This document shows, in pieces, positions 22,111-31,622 of a stretch of DNA of 64,000 bases (within the stretch, counting starts at the first letter, position 1; every line of letters begins with the position of its first letter). The DNA comes from Conus ventricosus (lineage: Eukaryota; Mollusca; Gastropoda; Neogastropoda; Conidae), in the NCBI GenBank assembly GCA_018398815.1, contig CM031601.1, positions 20,418,664 to 20,482,663 of the forward strand, read 5' to 3'. Under the pieces are notes generated by a model that ran no database searches, had not been told where the DNA came from, and saw only the letters and a list, made by a program, of their open reading frames with translations. Position numbers and translations under genes: made by a program.

Positions 22111-23215
22111 GAAGCCATGGACATTTTCTCATGTCTGTTTTAGCAGGAAGTGTCAGCAGGGTCACTCAACTGGAGGCCAGGGTCACAGTCTACTAACCTG
22201 TCTGTTTTAATAGGTTCACCCTACTGGTGTGCAACAGGGTCAGTCCCGCAAGAGGTCAATGTCTCTGTCTCTTGTCCGTGTCAACAGGGTCAACCTGCTG
22301 GAGGTCAGGGTCATTCCTATTGTCTGTGTCATCAGGGTCACTTGTTTATGGCTGGCCACTGCCCTCCGACTCTTGTCTGTGTCATCAGGGTCACTTTGTT
22401 TGAGGCTTAAGGTCACTGTTCTGTGTCTCTTGTCTGTGTCAACAGGGTCACTCTGCTGGAGATTAAGGTCACTGTCCTCTGTCTTTTGCCTGTGTCAACA
22501 GGGTCACTCTGCTGGAGATTTAAGGTCGCTGTCCACTGTCTTTTGTCTGTGTCAGCAGGGTCACTCTGCTGGCGGTGAAGGTTGCTGCCACTGTCTTTTG
22601 TCTGTGTCAGCAGGGTCACTCTGATGGAGGTGAAGGTTGCTGTCCCCTGTCTTTTGTCTGAGTCACAGGGTCACTCTGCTGGAGGTGAAGGTTGCTGTCT
22701 CTGTCTTTTGCCTGTGTCAGCAGGGTCACTCTGATGGAGGTGAAGGTTGCTGTCCTCTGTCTTTTGTCTGAGTCAGCAGGGTCACTCTGCTGGAGGTGAA
22801 GGTTGCTGTCCTCTGTCTTTTGTCTGTGTCAGCAGGGTCACTCTGGAGGTGAAGGTTGCTGTCCTCTGTCTTTTATCTGTGTCAGCAGGGTCACTGCTGG
22901 AGGTGAAGGTTGCTGTCCTCTGTCTTTTATCTGTGTCAGCAGGGTCACTCTGATGGAGGTAAAGGTTGCTGTCCTCTGTCTTTTGTCTGTGTCAGCAGGG
23001 TCACTCTGATGGAGGTGAAGGTTGCTGTCCTCTGTCTTTTATCTGTGTCAGCAGGGTGCCTCTGATGGAGGTGAAGGTTGCTGTCTCCTGTTTTCTGTCT
23101 GTGTTAACAGGTCATGTGTTGGAGGTCAAGGTGCCTCACTCTCTGCAGTTTTTTTTTTTGTCAGCAGGGTCACCTGTTAGAGGTCACAATGCCCCACTGT
23201 CTCCTGTTTCTCACC
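22110..23215. repeat. Minisatellite, about 55-bp units
   Basis: From about 22430 units read GGTCACTCTGCTGGAGGTGA, AGGTTGCTGTCC, TCTGTCTTTTGTCTGTGTCAGCA. Each has a pyrimidine-rich run followed by CAG and then the VTLLEVKV-encoding words, so it resembles an intron 3' end plus the start of an exon. Confidence 0.92.
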
Positions 23216-24460
23216 TGTCTTGTTTTTGTCCTGTTTGTGTGTGTGTGTGTGTGTGAGAGAAGATTTTTGCAGTTTTATATATTGATGCTTTTATGTTGTG
23301 ATCTCAAGTTGCTTCTGGGAAAGTTGAAATAAGATATCTTGTTAAAAGAGTTTATTGATGATCCTGACTGTCGTAGCATGAATGTTCAAAGCCAGGTTTT
23401 GGTGGGGTTATTCCTCTTGGTATAAAGTTTTAAGCATTTAAGCTGTTGTGGGGATGGTAATTTCTTCGACAAGTTTCTTATTATGTTTCGATAGATGTCA
23501 TATTTTGCTTCATAATCCGTCAATGATCGGACTTGTTCATGAAAGTTGTTTTTGTTATTTACATATCAAAACTGTTACCAAAATCATGTTTGCTTTAGAC
23601 ATGTCCTTGCTAACTAAGATGTCAAATTCCATCAGATTTTTTCCCTGTTGTTCTGTGACTGTAAAAGCTGCCATTTATGGCTCATCAAAAGTGCCTCCTG
23701 TTTGTTGAACTAAGGGCAAATTGCTAGGTGACAGAATTTTTGTTCCCAGAGAGAGAGAGGGATTGTAAAGAGATAATCTGATAGTAAATAGCTTGAAATG
23801 GGTGTGGCTGAACAGCACTGTGGACAGTTCACATTTAGAGGCCGAATCGTTTGCAAACTGGATAAGGATGGAGTGTTTTGAGCTCTTTGAAATACAGTTC
23901 AGCTGTCAGTGATCACCTAACATGCCCAGAAATAAGTCCATAGCACAAATTGTGAAAAGCAACACAAGCGCTGCAGGTGAACATACAGTGGTTAATGTTT
24001 CTTCAGTCACATAGTTTTTAACAACTTAGTAGAATGTACTGATGAGTTTAATGTCTTCACACATACAACAAATGATAAGAAACAACTTTTGTATAATATT
24101 CAGGCGTTTGGAGAACTTTTAGAAATTTCAGGATTTCTGGCACCAAAAAAAAATTCTTTTGTCGTTGTTGTTGTTATTCCTACAGCCATCCTGCTTACTC
24201 AATATTCCTTGTATTGACTCACTGAGTTTCCTTGACCATATTGGCATAATGTCATAAATGCTTTAAGTTGTAAGCTCAATCAGTTCGCACTTTTCCATGA
24301 ATTGGATAGCTTTAACATGCACATTAAAGGGAAAAAAACACTTTATTTTGATTGGATTTTTTTTTTTTTTTTGTATTGCACATGATGCTTAATTTGACTT
24401 GCCACATTATTTAGTTATATATTGCTTTTTCCTCAAATGCATGTGATAATATGTGTATGG
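23216..24460. other. AT-rich intergenic or intronic sequence
   Basis: Apart from short TG and T runs (23238-23254, 24358-24374) I see no gene, repeat family or element here. Confidence 0.5.
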
Positions 24461-24892
24461 TTAAACTTAATGGACGTTGCAATGTATCACTTTATAGCTA
24501 GCCACATTGATTGTTAGTGACAAAACTGGTTTATACAACTGCATGTAGTGGTATGTGTCACATGTAAGAAAGTTAGCCACATCTGTTAATGACAGTATTT
24601 TCCCCTGTAACTGGATGTAGAGGTGTATGAAACATTGAACAGAATATGTTGCATTGTCTGTTGATAACAGCACTGTTTTATTATGAGTAAGTGTGTACTA
24701 GTATAACTAGTGTAACTAGTATACTATTATGTAGTGGTGGATGCAGTGTTAAATAGTTTGCTGTGATTGACAAGATCTGATGATGACAGTACTGGTGTTT
24801 TTTTTTTCATGTAGATGTTTGCAATGATGGATGTAAAATTAATAGTTAGAAAAGTAGTTAAGGACTCAGAATCAAAAACTACTTGAAGAATA

Positions 24893-24947
24893 TTTCGACA
24901 GGGTCGCCCTGTCTTCATCAGCTCACTGTTGCTGTTGTGGCAGCGAG
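24893..24947 (-). ncRNA. Hammerhead-ribozyme-like motif, minus strand
   Basis: This is the inverted copy of the motif at 24996-25050, in the left arm of the foldback. It has the same CTGATGA core, 7-bp stem II and CGAAA, and the same missing cleavage-site U. Confidence 0.42.
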
Positions 24948-24995
24948 GCATGGTGGGGTGACTGTTGTGTGGGGTGAACGGTCGCCCCACCAGGC

Positions 24996-25050
24996 CTCGC
25001 TGCCACAACAGCAACAGTGAGCTGATGAAGACAGGGCGACCCTGTCGAAA
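24996..25050 (+). ncRNA. Hammerhead-ribozyme-like motif, plus strand
   Basis: The order CTCGCTG...CAGTGAG (7-bp stem I with one G-U pair), CTGATGA (conserved core), GACAGGGCGACCCTGTC (7-bp stem II hairpin), CGAAA (conserved core) is that of a hammerhead. The base expected to be U just before the cleavage site is not found next to stem I, and stem III is not obvious, so activity is doubtful. The mirrored copy lies at 24893-24947. Confidence 0.45.
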
Positions 25051-25447
25051 TATTCTCCAAGTAAGTTTTTGATTCTGAGTTCTTAACTACTTTTCTAATG
25101 TTGAATCCAGAATCCAGAAACCTACATTCTTAATTTAATAGTTAGCCACATAATCTTTGATGACAGTACTTTTCCCTTGAAACGTTTGTAGTGTTTGTAG
25201 ACAATGCTGTCTCTTGTAGGTTTAGTCTTTGTGTTTGTAACATTTAACAGTAGTCACAATATTTGTTGATAACTTTACTGGTTTTCCTGTAAATGTATGC
25301 TTTGGCTGATTAAACATTTAAAGTCAGTCACATTTCCTGTTGATAACAGCACTGTGTTTCTTGTAAATATATGTATTGGTCAGGGAAAAAAATTAACAGT
25401 CAGTCGTGTTACCTGTTGATGATGCTATCATTTTTCCTGTAAATGTA

Positions 25448-25500
25448 CAGCCCTGATATGGCCCTTTACGGTCGGCTGGGCTATAAGCAACATTATCTTA
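25448..25500 (+). mobile_element. Retroposon 3'-tail fragment, copy 2
   Basis: This 53-bp insert contains GGTCGGCTGGGCTATAAGCA, then ACATTATCTTA, as at 7716-7756. TCCTGTAAATGTA flanks it on both sides (25435-25447 and 25501-25513). The flank could be a target duplication, but each unit of the surrounding array also carries that word, so two neighbouring units could give the same picture. Confidence 0.55.
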
Positions 25501-25832
25501 TCCTGTAAATGTAGCATTGTTTGGTATAACATTTAATAGTCAGTCTATGTTGTCTGTTGATGATGCTACTGTTTTTTTTTCCTGTTAGTGTATGTATTGG
25601 TTGGTAAAATATTCAATAGTTGTTCATATTGTCTGTTGATGACTGTTAATCCTGTAAGTGTGTGTATTAGTTGGTATAGCATTTAGTAGTCAGTCAGATT
25701 GTCTGTTAATGGCACTAAGGTTTTCCTGTAAGTGTATTTAGTGGTTGGTTTTTCCTACAGATGTATGTACTAGTTGCATTCATGTTGAGTAGTGGGTCAC
25801 ATTGTTGATGACACTACTGTTTCCTAATGCAG

Positions 25833-25928
25833 CCGCCCAATTCAGCGTTGGTGGAAGGGTGAAAACTGTGGTCGTCAGAGAGAGAAGAAAGAGTTCACCC
25901 CGGCCCCTTTGTCTCTTGGAGAGAGGAG
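25833..25928 (+). CDS. Candidate exon, unidentified
   Basis: TTTCCTAATGCAG precedes and GTAGGT follows. In the frame starting after one base it is open and reads PIQRWWKGENCGRQ, then EKKEFTPAPLSLGERR. The base composition is unlike the AT-rich array around it. It may belong to the coiled-coil gene upstream. No family is recognised and a chance open frame of 96 bp cannot be excluded. Confidence 0.35.
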
Positions 25929-26202
25929 GTAGGTCGTGTGACTTTTGTATGGTGATGTGTCTTGGAGTTGACAACACATTTTTGATGCCATCATAGATAA
26001 TATGTTCATGGAATAATTAACATTTGATAGTATGTCAGTTCGGGGAGAACCAGTTGTGTCATTGCATTAGTATGATTTGTCATGGAATATACACACATTA
26101 CCATCACAGTGTTACATGTCATGGAGTAATGCATACGATACTGTCTAAAATGAGATGTGTTTACGAGGAGTGATACACAGTGAGTTTTTACTGCTTGTAG
26201 AT

Positions 26203-26302
26203 NNNNNNNNNNNNNNNNNNNNNNNNNNNNNNNNNNNNNNNNNNNNNNNNNNNNNNNNNNNNNNNNNNNNNNNNNNNNNNNNNNNNNNNNNNNNNNNNNN
26301 NN
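26203..26302. other. Scaffold gap of 100 N
   Basis: Exactly 100 N. It interrupts the left end of the Polinton/adintovirus-like block. Confidence 0.99.
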
Positions 26303-26745
26303 GGTGAACAGCCGTGCCTGAAGAGAAAGATGTGTAAGGAGGATTCCAGTCATACTTATACTTTCTGTGCACGCCCCAAAAATAAGGGGTGCCTAAGCCA
26401 TGATTAAGATCCAACTTTTGTCTAAAGTCTGTCTTAACATTAATATTGAATTCGTTACAAATCCTTTCAAAAGCCTTCATGTCTATTCTGTTGCTGAATG
26501 GATAAACGGTTTGTCATTTGGCAATGGCGTTGCAGTTCAGTCAAAATACGTCTGAAGGTGTAATAGAAATGAAATCTATACACTGACCTCACCAAAGGAT
26601 CAGGATGATTTAAGTGATCGGCATACGACACTCCACACCCGGTTGATGCACAAAACACAGCAAAGTTTAACTGGTTCTGATAAATTTGCATCGGATGACT
26701 AAACCACACTTTTGCGATGTAGTCTTTTTTAATAGGAGGGTTATA
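26303..26745 (-). pseudogene. Polinton/adintovirus-like structural-type protein relic
   Basis: Read leftward from about 26745, the frame gives KKDYIAKVWFSHPMQIYQNQ, LNFAVFCASTGCGV, YRFHFYYTFRRILTEL and, after a frame change near 26475, KAFERICNEFNINVKTDFR, LNHGLGTPYFWG. This combination (TGCGV, Y-FH-Y-T-RRIL, NHGLG) recurs in uncharacterised structural-type proteins of animal Polinton-like elements as I remember them. The role, possibly capsid-related, is an inference. The gene is cut by the gap at 26302. Confidence 0.5.
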
Positions 26746-26899
26746 GATATTTGGCTAATGGAGTACTAACCTTTACTTGAAAGGGCGTCAGACTGAGTCA
26801 CAGAAATGTCAAGAGTATCGGTTGTATATTTTTAAGATTGTAGTGCGGCCCAACAGAATATTTTGCATTAGTATATTTGAATGCACTCATTTTTATTTC

Positions 26900-27597
26900 G
26901 TTTAAAAAATGTTTGTAACAATAACAACTCAAGACCGTCTTCGTTTTTAGAACATGCTATTGATAACGGTGCGGAACCAGAAATGGTTGCACTTCATGAA
27001 ATATTTTACAAGTCGTATGGTTTAATATAAGTGAATCCAAGAATAATAATAAGTTCTAAAAGTTGACAAAACAGGGGCAAAGTTAGCCAGTTAACAATAC
27101 CTGATGGTTATTACGGGTTTTGCTCACTAAAAGAAGCAATGAGTAACTTCGACATTACTCTCAAACTTAACAATGCAAATCTAAAAAAATGTTAACATTC
27201 AAGCCTGAAGAAGAAGGAGGTTACTATTTTGATAAAGAGCTAGCTAAAATGTTAGGCTTTGCAGCTGACAATTATAGATTTAGAGATTACACCAACCAAA
27301 ACTACTTATGAGGGAGAAAATCTGCTCGATCTTGCATTACATTCATTACTCTATGTTCATTTAGATGAGCTAAGCACTGATGAAAACTTATATGATGGAA
27401 GGCCCTCAACTGTTTTAAGAGCTCTTCCATCAGGGAAAGCTGCATATTGCGATTATGAAATTATACAATTCCCTAATTTACAGTTTAAAAGATTAGTTTG
27501 TGGGAGGGTCGGATCATTTTAATTTAAAAATTGCAGACAAAACAGGGAAACTCGTGAAATGTGATAACCTACACATTGTTTTGGAAGTAAAATAATT
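26900..27597 (+). pseudogene. Penton/minor-capsid-type relic
   Basis: Pieces in several frames read IPDGYYGFCSLKEAM, then MLTFKPEEEGGYYFDKELAK, then a longer open part from 27259 with LYVHLDELSTDENL, RALPSGKAAYCDYEI and QFPNLQFKRLVCG, ending with KIADKTGKLVKC and VLEVK. The order (LYVY-type strand, a statement of release from capsid-like loops, then a DDTGxPV-like end) resembles the single-jelly-roll minor capsid proteins of Polinton-like viruses. At least three frame changes make it inactive. The family call is moderate. Confidence 0.5.
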
Positions 27598-27614
27598 AGC
27601 TGTTTAAAAAATAA

Positions 27615-28175
27615 TGTCGCGTGGACCAGAAGAACCGGGAGTTACATAGCACCTGTAGGTGTATAACCTTAGAATTAAAAGACCTTGCAGACGTTGCGGA
27701 CTTTGAACAGAGCGGTGAGATAGGCGCTTTGTATGGTTTTGAGTACACTAAAGATGGTGATTATAAACGCAAAGAGGTTAGGCGACAACAAAAAGTTTCC
27801 TAAACTAGAACAACTACGCAATGTAGAAGCAAATAATGCGGGCCAGTATGAATATAAAATAGTTCGAAAACCTGACAGCAATGGCACTTAGAACCATATT
27901 TAGATGGGAAATAAATTTGAATTCATAAGCCCATTTACATTTTTTAGCCGTCAAAAAAGTTTCAGAAAAGCATTCAACTCTGGGCCCTTTACATGTAAGT
28001 CTTATGCCGGACGACAATAGTCGGAAAGAGATTGAAATAACGCCGTATGGGAAAAAAACGTACATCCTCCACAGAAGAGAAACGGTTTTAAAGAAAGCTT
28101 CTACAAAATTACAGTTCTTTCCAAGCAGAAAATTAGGAGACACGTTCACAATGATATTTGAAATTCTGTCTTTAT
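27615..28175 (+). pseudogene. Polinton-block fragment of unknown function
   Basis: Short open pieces in alternating frames include EYTKDGDYKRKEVRRQQK, RKEIEITPYGKKTYILHR and KLGDTFTMIFEI. They are collinear with the neighbouring relics and share their AT-rich codon use. I cannot name the family. The part to 28500 has more broken fragments. Confidence 0.35.
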
Positions 28176-28499
28176 AAAGATGTGGAGAGGGATGGGGTTG
28201 TGGGCGTTAGTGACGTCTTATAAAAGGAATTAATATTAGCTGGCAAAACTTAGACGTTAAACGCCTTAAAGTTACCATCGTCGTTCTTCACAATGGTGAG
28301 GATATTAAGATCTAAACAACAAGCAACAAAATCAATGTTGACTTAAATAGAAACAATCTTACAGAACTAAATTGGATTAATCTTACACATTTAGGCCTCA
28401 TAGGGTTTTTATACTGAACAAGTTTTGACGGAGAGTATGATAAAAATAATAACTGGATTAGATTAAATTCTGTTATAAAACTATGGAGCAGTTAAACTT

Positions 28500-29093
28500 A
28501 TGACAAAAACCCCTCTTGTTCGTTAATTTGTGGACAAACTGGTTGTGGGAAAACAATATTTGTCCTCGACCTATTACAAACAGTTTATCGCTATAATTTT
28601 GATTATATTGTGATTTTCTGTCCACGCTTAAAAGGAACAAAGCATATCATGATAGAAGGTTTATATATGGACAGACAATGACGTATATTTAGTTAATCCT
28701 AGCACTAAACTGAGTGAGTGTTTAGAATACTTTTATAAAGTGTTTGAAGGAACGCAGACACTCTTTATTATAGATGACTGTTCGGCAGAAAAAGATATAG
28801 TTAAAAAGAGAAACACTTTGTCAAAGCTGGCTTTCAGGAAGACATGATGGGATAAGTGTGTGGGATTTTATGTCAAAAATATAACTCCGTTTTAAAAGAC
28901 TTTAGAGAACAGTTAAAGACTGTAGTGTTTATTTCACATGAAAGACAGAGACGCATTTGATGACTGTATGCGTGAAAATGATGTTATTGAAAATGATCAG
29001 GAAAAACACAGGATTAAGCAAAAACTGAAATCTGAAAAGTTTAGTAAATTAGTATTAAAAACGGATAACCCTACACAGTATGTTTGTTTGTAG
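28500..29093 (+). pseudogene. Packaging-ATPase-type relic (FtsK/A32-like)
   Basis: The frame near 28525 reads SLICGQTGCGKTIFVLDLL, a Walker A motif, followed by YIVIFCP. After a frame change, VYLVNPSTKLSEC and, near 28765, QTLFIIDDCS gives a Walker B motif with the usual acidic pair. Further on EKHRIKQKLKSEKFSKLV and DNPTQYVCL close the gene at 29093. ATPases of this kind pump DNA into capsids in Polintons and large DNA viruses. The domain order and length (about 195 codons) fit, but frameshifts and stops break it. Confidence 0.6.
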
Positions 29094-29208
29094 GTCGTTA
29101 TTTTTTGGTTATTGAAGTCAACCGGTCGAAAACTGGTTGAACAGTGTAATGCAGGTTGGTTTTACCTCGTTAATGCGCATGCCCAGTGGAATCAAGTCTA
29201 CTGAGTAT

Positions 29209-29299
29209 GAGAGAACTGATAAATGCCAACCCTGGGGTCAGCTGCTCCGAAACTGGTTGAGGAGCAGCTGGCCTAGGATTGGCATTTATCAGTTCTCTC
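29209..29299. repeat. Hairpin with about 39-bp arms
   Basis: GAGAGAACTGATAAATGCCA at 29209 returns in reverse complement at the right end (29280-29299). The arms continue inward with few mismatches to a loop of about 12 bases (GAAACTGGTTGA). Confidence 0.88.
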
Positions 29300-29309
29300 G
29301 AGTTTATGT

Positions 29310-29606
29310 GAACAATTCATGACGTTTCTGACCAGTGGTTAGTGTCATTGACCAGAGGTCATTTTGACCCAATTTCACTGTTTGACTGCTAGTCAGTGTA
29401 GAACGAGTTCATGTGAACAATTCATGACGCTGCTGACCGGTGGTCAGTGTCATTGCCCAGTGGTCATTTTGGTAAAAATTCTACTGCTTGACAGCTAATT
29501 AGTGTAGATTGAGTTCATGTGAACAATTTATGATGTTGCTGACTAGTGGCCCAGTGGTCATTTTTGCCTCATTTCACTGTTTGACGGCTAATTTCTGCTG
29601 TTAAAC

Positions 29607-29641
<35 letters not shown>

Positions 29642-29668
29642 GTGTGTGTGTGTGTGTGTTTTGTGTGT

Positions 29669-29703
<35 letters not shown>

Positions 29704-29960
29704 GAGAGAGAGAGAGGAGAGAGAGAGAGAGGGGCAGTCAAACAGTGAAATCAGGCAAAAATTACACTGGTCAAGGACATGACCATTGGTCATAAACTGT
29801 TCACTGAACTTGTTCTACATTAACTAGCTGTCAAACAGTGAATTTGGGCCAAAATGGCCACTGGTCAGTGATATTGACCATAGTCAGAAACGTCATAAAT
29901 TGTTACATAAGCTCGTTCTACACTAATGGGCCAAATGACCATCGATTCAGTGACCCTGGA
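29310..29960. repeat. Inverted pair of CAGTGGTCA-type repeats around a TG/GA microsatellite
   Basis: Units of about 105 bp with GAACGAGTTCATGTGAACAA, GACCAGTGGTCAGTGTCATT and CACTGTTTGAC run one way at 29310-29590 and the other way at 29740-29960. Between them are (TG)n and (GA)n tracts. The same units occur again, in the second orientation, at 32905-33340. Confidence 0.82.
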
Positions 29961-29968
29961 TAGTATTA

Positions 29969-30455
29969 ATACTAAGAAAGAGGACATAATTTCACACAGG
30001 GATCATTTCATAGATAGTCGCAACGCGAAGCTAGTTATTTACTAACTTATGAAAATAATAGTAGCGTTTTCAGAAGATAGTAGTATAGTTACGTTTCAGA
30101 AGTTAGTCGCTTGACACACGTCTAGCAGGGCTCTCCCCTGGCTGGTGGGGGGGGGGGGGGGGGGGGGGGGGGGAGGGGGGAGGGAGGGAGGACGGTGGGA
30201 ACGTCCCTCATGGCGCAGAGTGGGCATGAACCTACGTGTGTCAGGCGACTATCTTCTGAAACGTTACTAGTATACTATCTTCTGAAAACACTACTTTAAT
30301 TTTCATAAGATAGTAGTAATACTACAAACTTATGAAAATTTAGTAGTGATTTCAGAAGATAGTAGTACTAGTAACGTTTCAGAAGTTAGTAGCTTCGCGT
30401 TGCGACTATCTAGTGAATATGATCCCTGTGTGAAATTATGTCCTCTTTCTTAGTA
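29969..30455. repeat. Foldback of about 485 bp with a poly-G centre
   Basis: The left arm begins ACTAAGAAAGAGGACATAAT, TTCACACAGGGATCAT and ends with TAGTAGTAT-rich words. The right arm is its imperfect reverse complement, ending ATTATGTCCTCTTTCTTAGT. The centre (30147-30192) is almost pure G. A related half, without a partner, lies at 33343-33560. Confidence 0.82.
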
Positions 30456-31240
30456 TAAAGTGGAGGAGTTAAGATTTATGATCTTGCGTTTTTTTAGTAG
30501 AAATATTTCCTCTTGCACAATGATACTATGAACCATGCTGATTATGTCTGGACAGGGAAACACGATCACAGCCCCTGTGTTAGGAGCAGCGATCGATGAA
30601 AGTTTTCAATTACTGATTTTTTGAGACAGTTAGAAACACCATAGCACCAGCGCAAAGGACCCCGCACCCGAAGGTCGGGGAGCAGACTCGCGCCTGCGCC
30701 AGATCTGTCATTGCTGCCAGCGGTTGTATAGTCAGCGGAGTTAACCACGTGAAAAGCAACACGTTTCACTTGGTGTTCTGTTAAGTTTCTTCCGTTTAAA
30801 GAACGGTTGAGACATGTGAATATCAATAAAATTGAGAACAGAAATGTCTATGTACATTACTTGTAATCAGGGAAAAATTACATATAAGACTGATGTGGTT
30901 GCAAATATTCCTATGAGGATGCAAAAAAATGTATCACGGTCGTGGCCATCACGTGTGCGAACGGCCGTGTAGAGGGTGTTTTTTTGGGTTTTTTTTTTAC
31001 CCCCTGATGGCTTGTGTTTCATTCTTGATGAAATGATTTTGACGTCTTTTGTAAAATCAAGTTTCAGCGCATTTGAAGCGGCTTTCTGCATAATGCAGCT
31101 ATTTGACTGTGACTAAACAACCCTTTCACAGCTGGGGAGTTTATTACATTATTTTTTTTATCCAGTTTTATATCCAGTGTAAGTTTTAATGATTAAAAAA
31201 TCGGTTTTTAAATATTAGAAATATTCAAGTTGTTCTTCTT
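30456..31240. other. Sequence between foldback and LINE relic
   Basis: Mixed-composition sequence. Short open frames on the minus strand show no recognisable family. I see no repeat structure. Confidence 0.4.
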
Positions 31241-31369
31241 ACGATAAAGACTGCATTCAGCCAGAATTCCAAAGCGATTCTTGTATTTTTAACATTACTG
31301 CCAGTGTCTGTTTGACCACAAATGCCACAGTTCTTTTTACAAGAACAATATCAATTATAAGCTCGCATC

Positions 31370-31490
31370 ACAGATCACGTCATACCCACTATTTTTCAAA
31401 AACTTATTAAACACATATTCTTTTGTTATTAGACCTTATCCCTCTCACATTCAAACAAAAAACATTAAGAGAAGATAAAGCCATTTTAGG
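31370..31490 (-). pseudogene. Start of a LINE ORF2 (endonuclease N-terminus)
   Basis: Read leftward from about 31484 the frame gives MALSSLNVFCLNVRGIRSNN, then, after stops, VFEK and YDVIC-like words. LNVRGIR plus a downstream DVIC is the opening of APE-type LINE endonucleases. Nothing of the reverse transcriptase follows, so the element is cut or deleted soon after. Confidence 0.5.
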
Positions 31491-31622
31491 GAGGTAATCA
31501 AAGGAAAGTCCATGAGATGCGCCGAAAAACCGTTCAAACATTCATCACCCATGCCCATCCCTTGTCACTGTCTGTCTGTGACTGAACGAGCAGTGGAAAG
31601 CTTGGCAGTTTTTTCACGTTTG

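Larger units (their letters stand above)
24846..25097. mobile_element. Foldback element, about 119-bp arms
   Basis: 24846-24964 and 24979-25097 are inverted copies with few mismatches, separated by about 14 bases. Each arm contains GAATATTTCGACAGGGTCGC (or its complement) and TCATCAGCTCACTGTTGCTG. Such joined inverted termini suit Penelope-like elements, whose terminal repeats are often inverted and carry hammerhead motifs. No coding part is present. A non-autonomous foldback or MITE is the alternative. Confidence 0.75.
24470..25830. repeat. Degenerate array, about 70-80-bp period
   Basis: The elements TGTTGATGACAGTACTG, TTTTCCTGTAAATGTATG and ATTTAATAGTCAGTCACAT recur in order about a dozen times with heavy divergence. 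The last unit, GTTGATGACACTACTGTTTC, runs directly into the CTAATGCAG acceptor of the candidate exon at 25833. The foldback at 24846-25097 and a retroposon tail are inserted in it. Confidence 0.75.
26303..29093. mobile_element. Decayed Polinton/adintovirus-like block
   Basis: An AT-rich stretch with its own coding style holds, in order, a minus-strand capsid-type relic, a plus-strand penton-type relic, a fragment of unknown function and a plus-strand packaging-ATPase-type relic. All are broken by stops and frameshifts. This gene set is typical of Polintons/Mavericks and the related adintoviruses that occur endogenously in animal genomes. Polymerase, integrase and protease parts are not seen; the left part may be lost in the gap. 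No terminal repeats of the element were identified with confidence. Confidence 0.62.
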
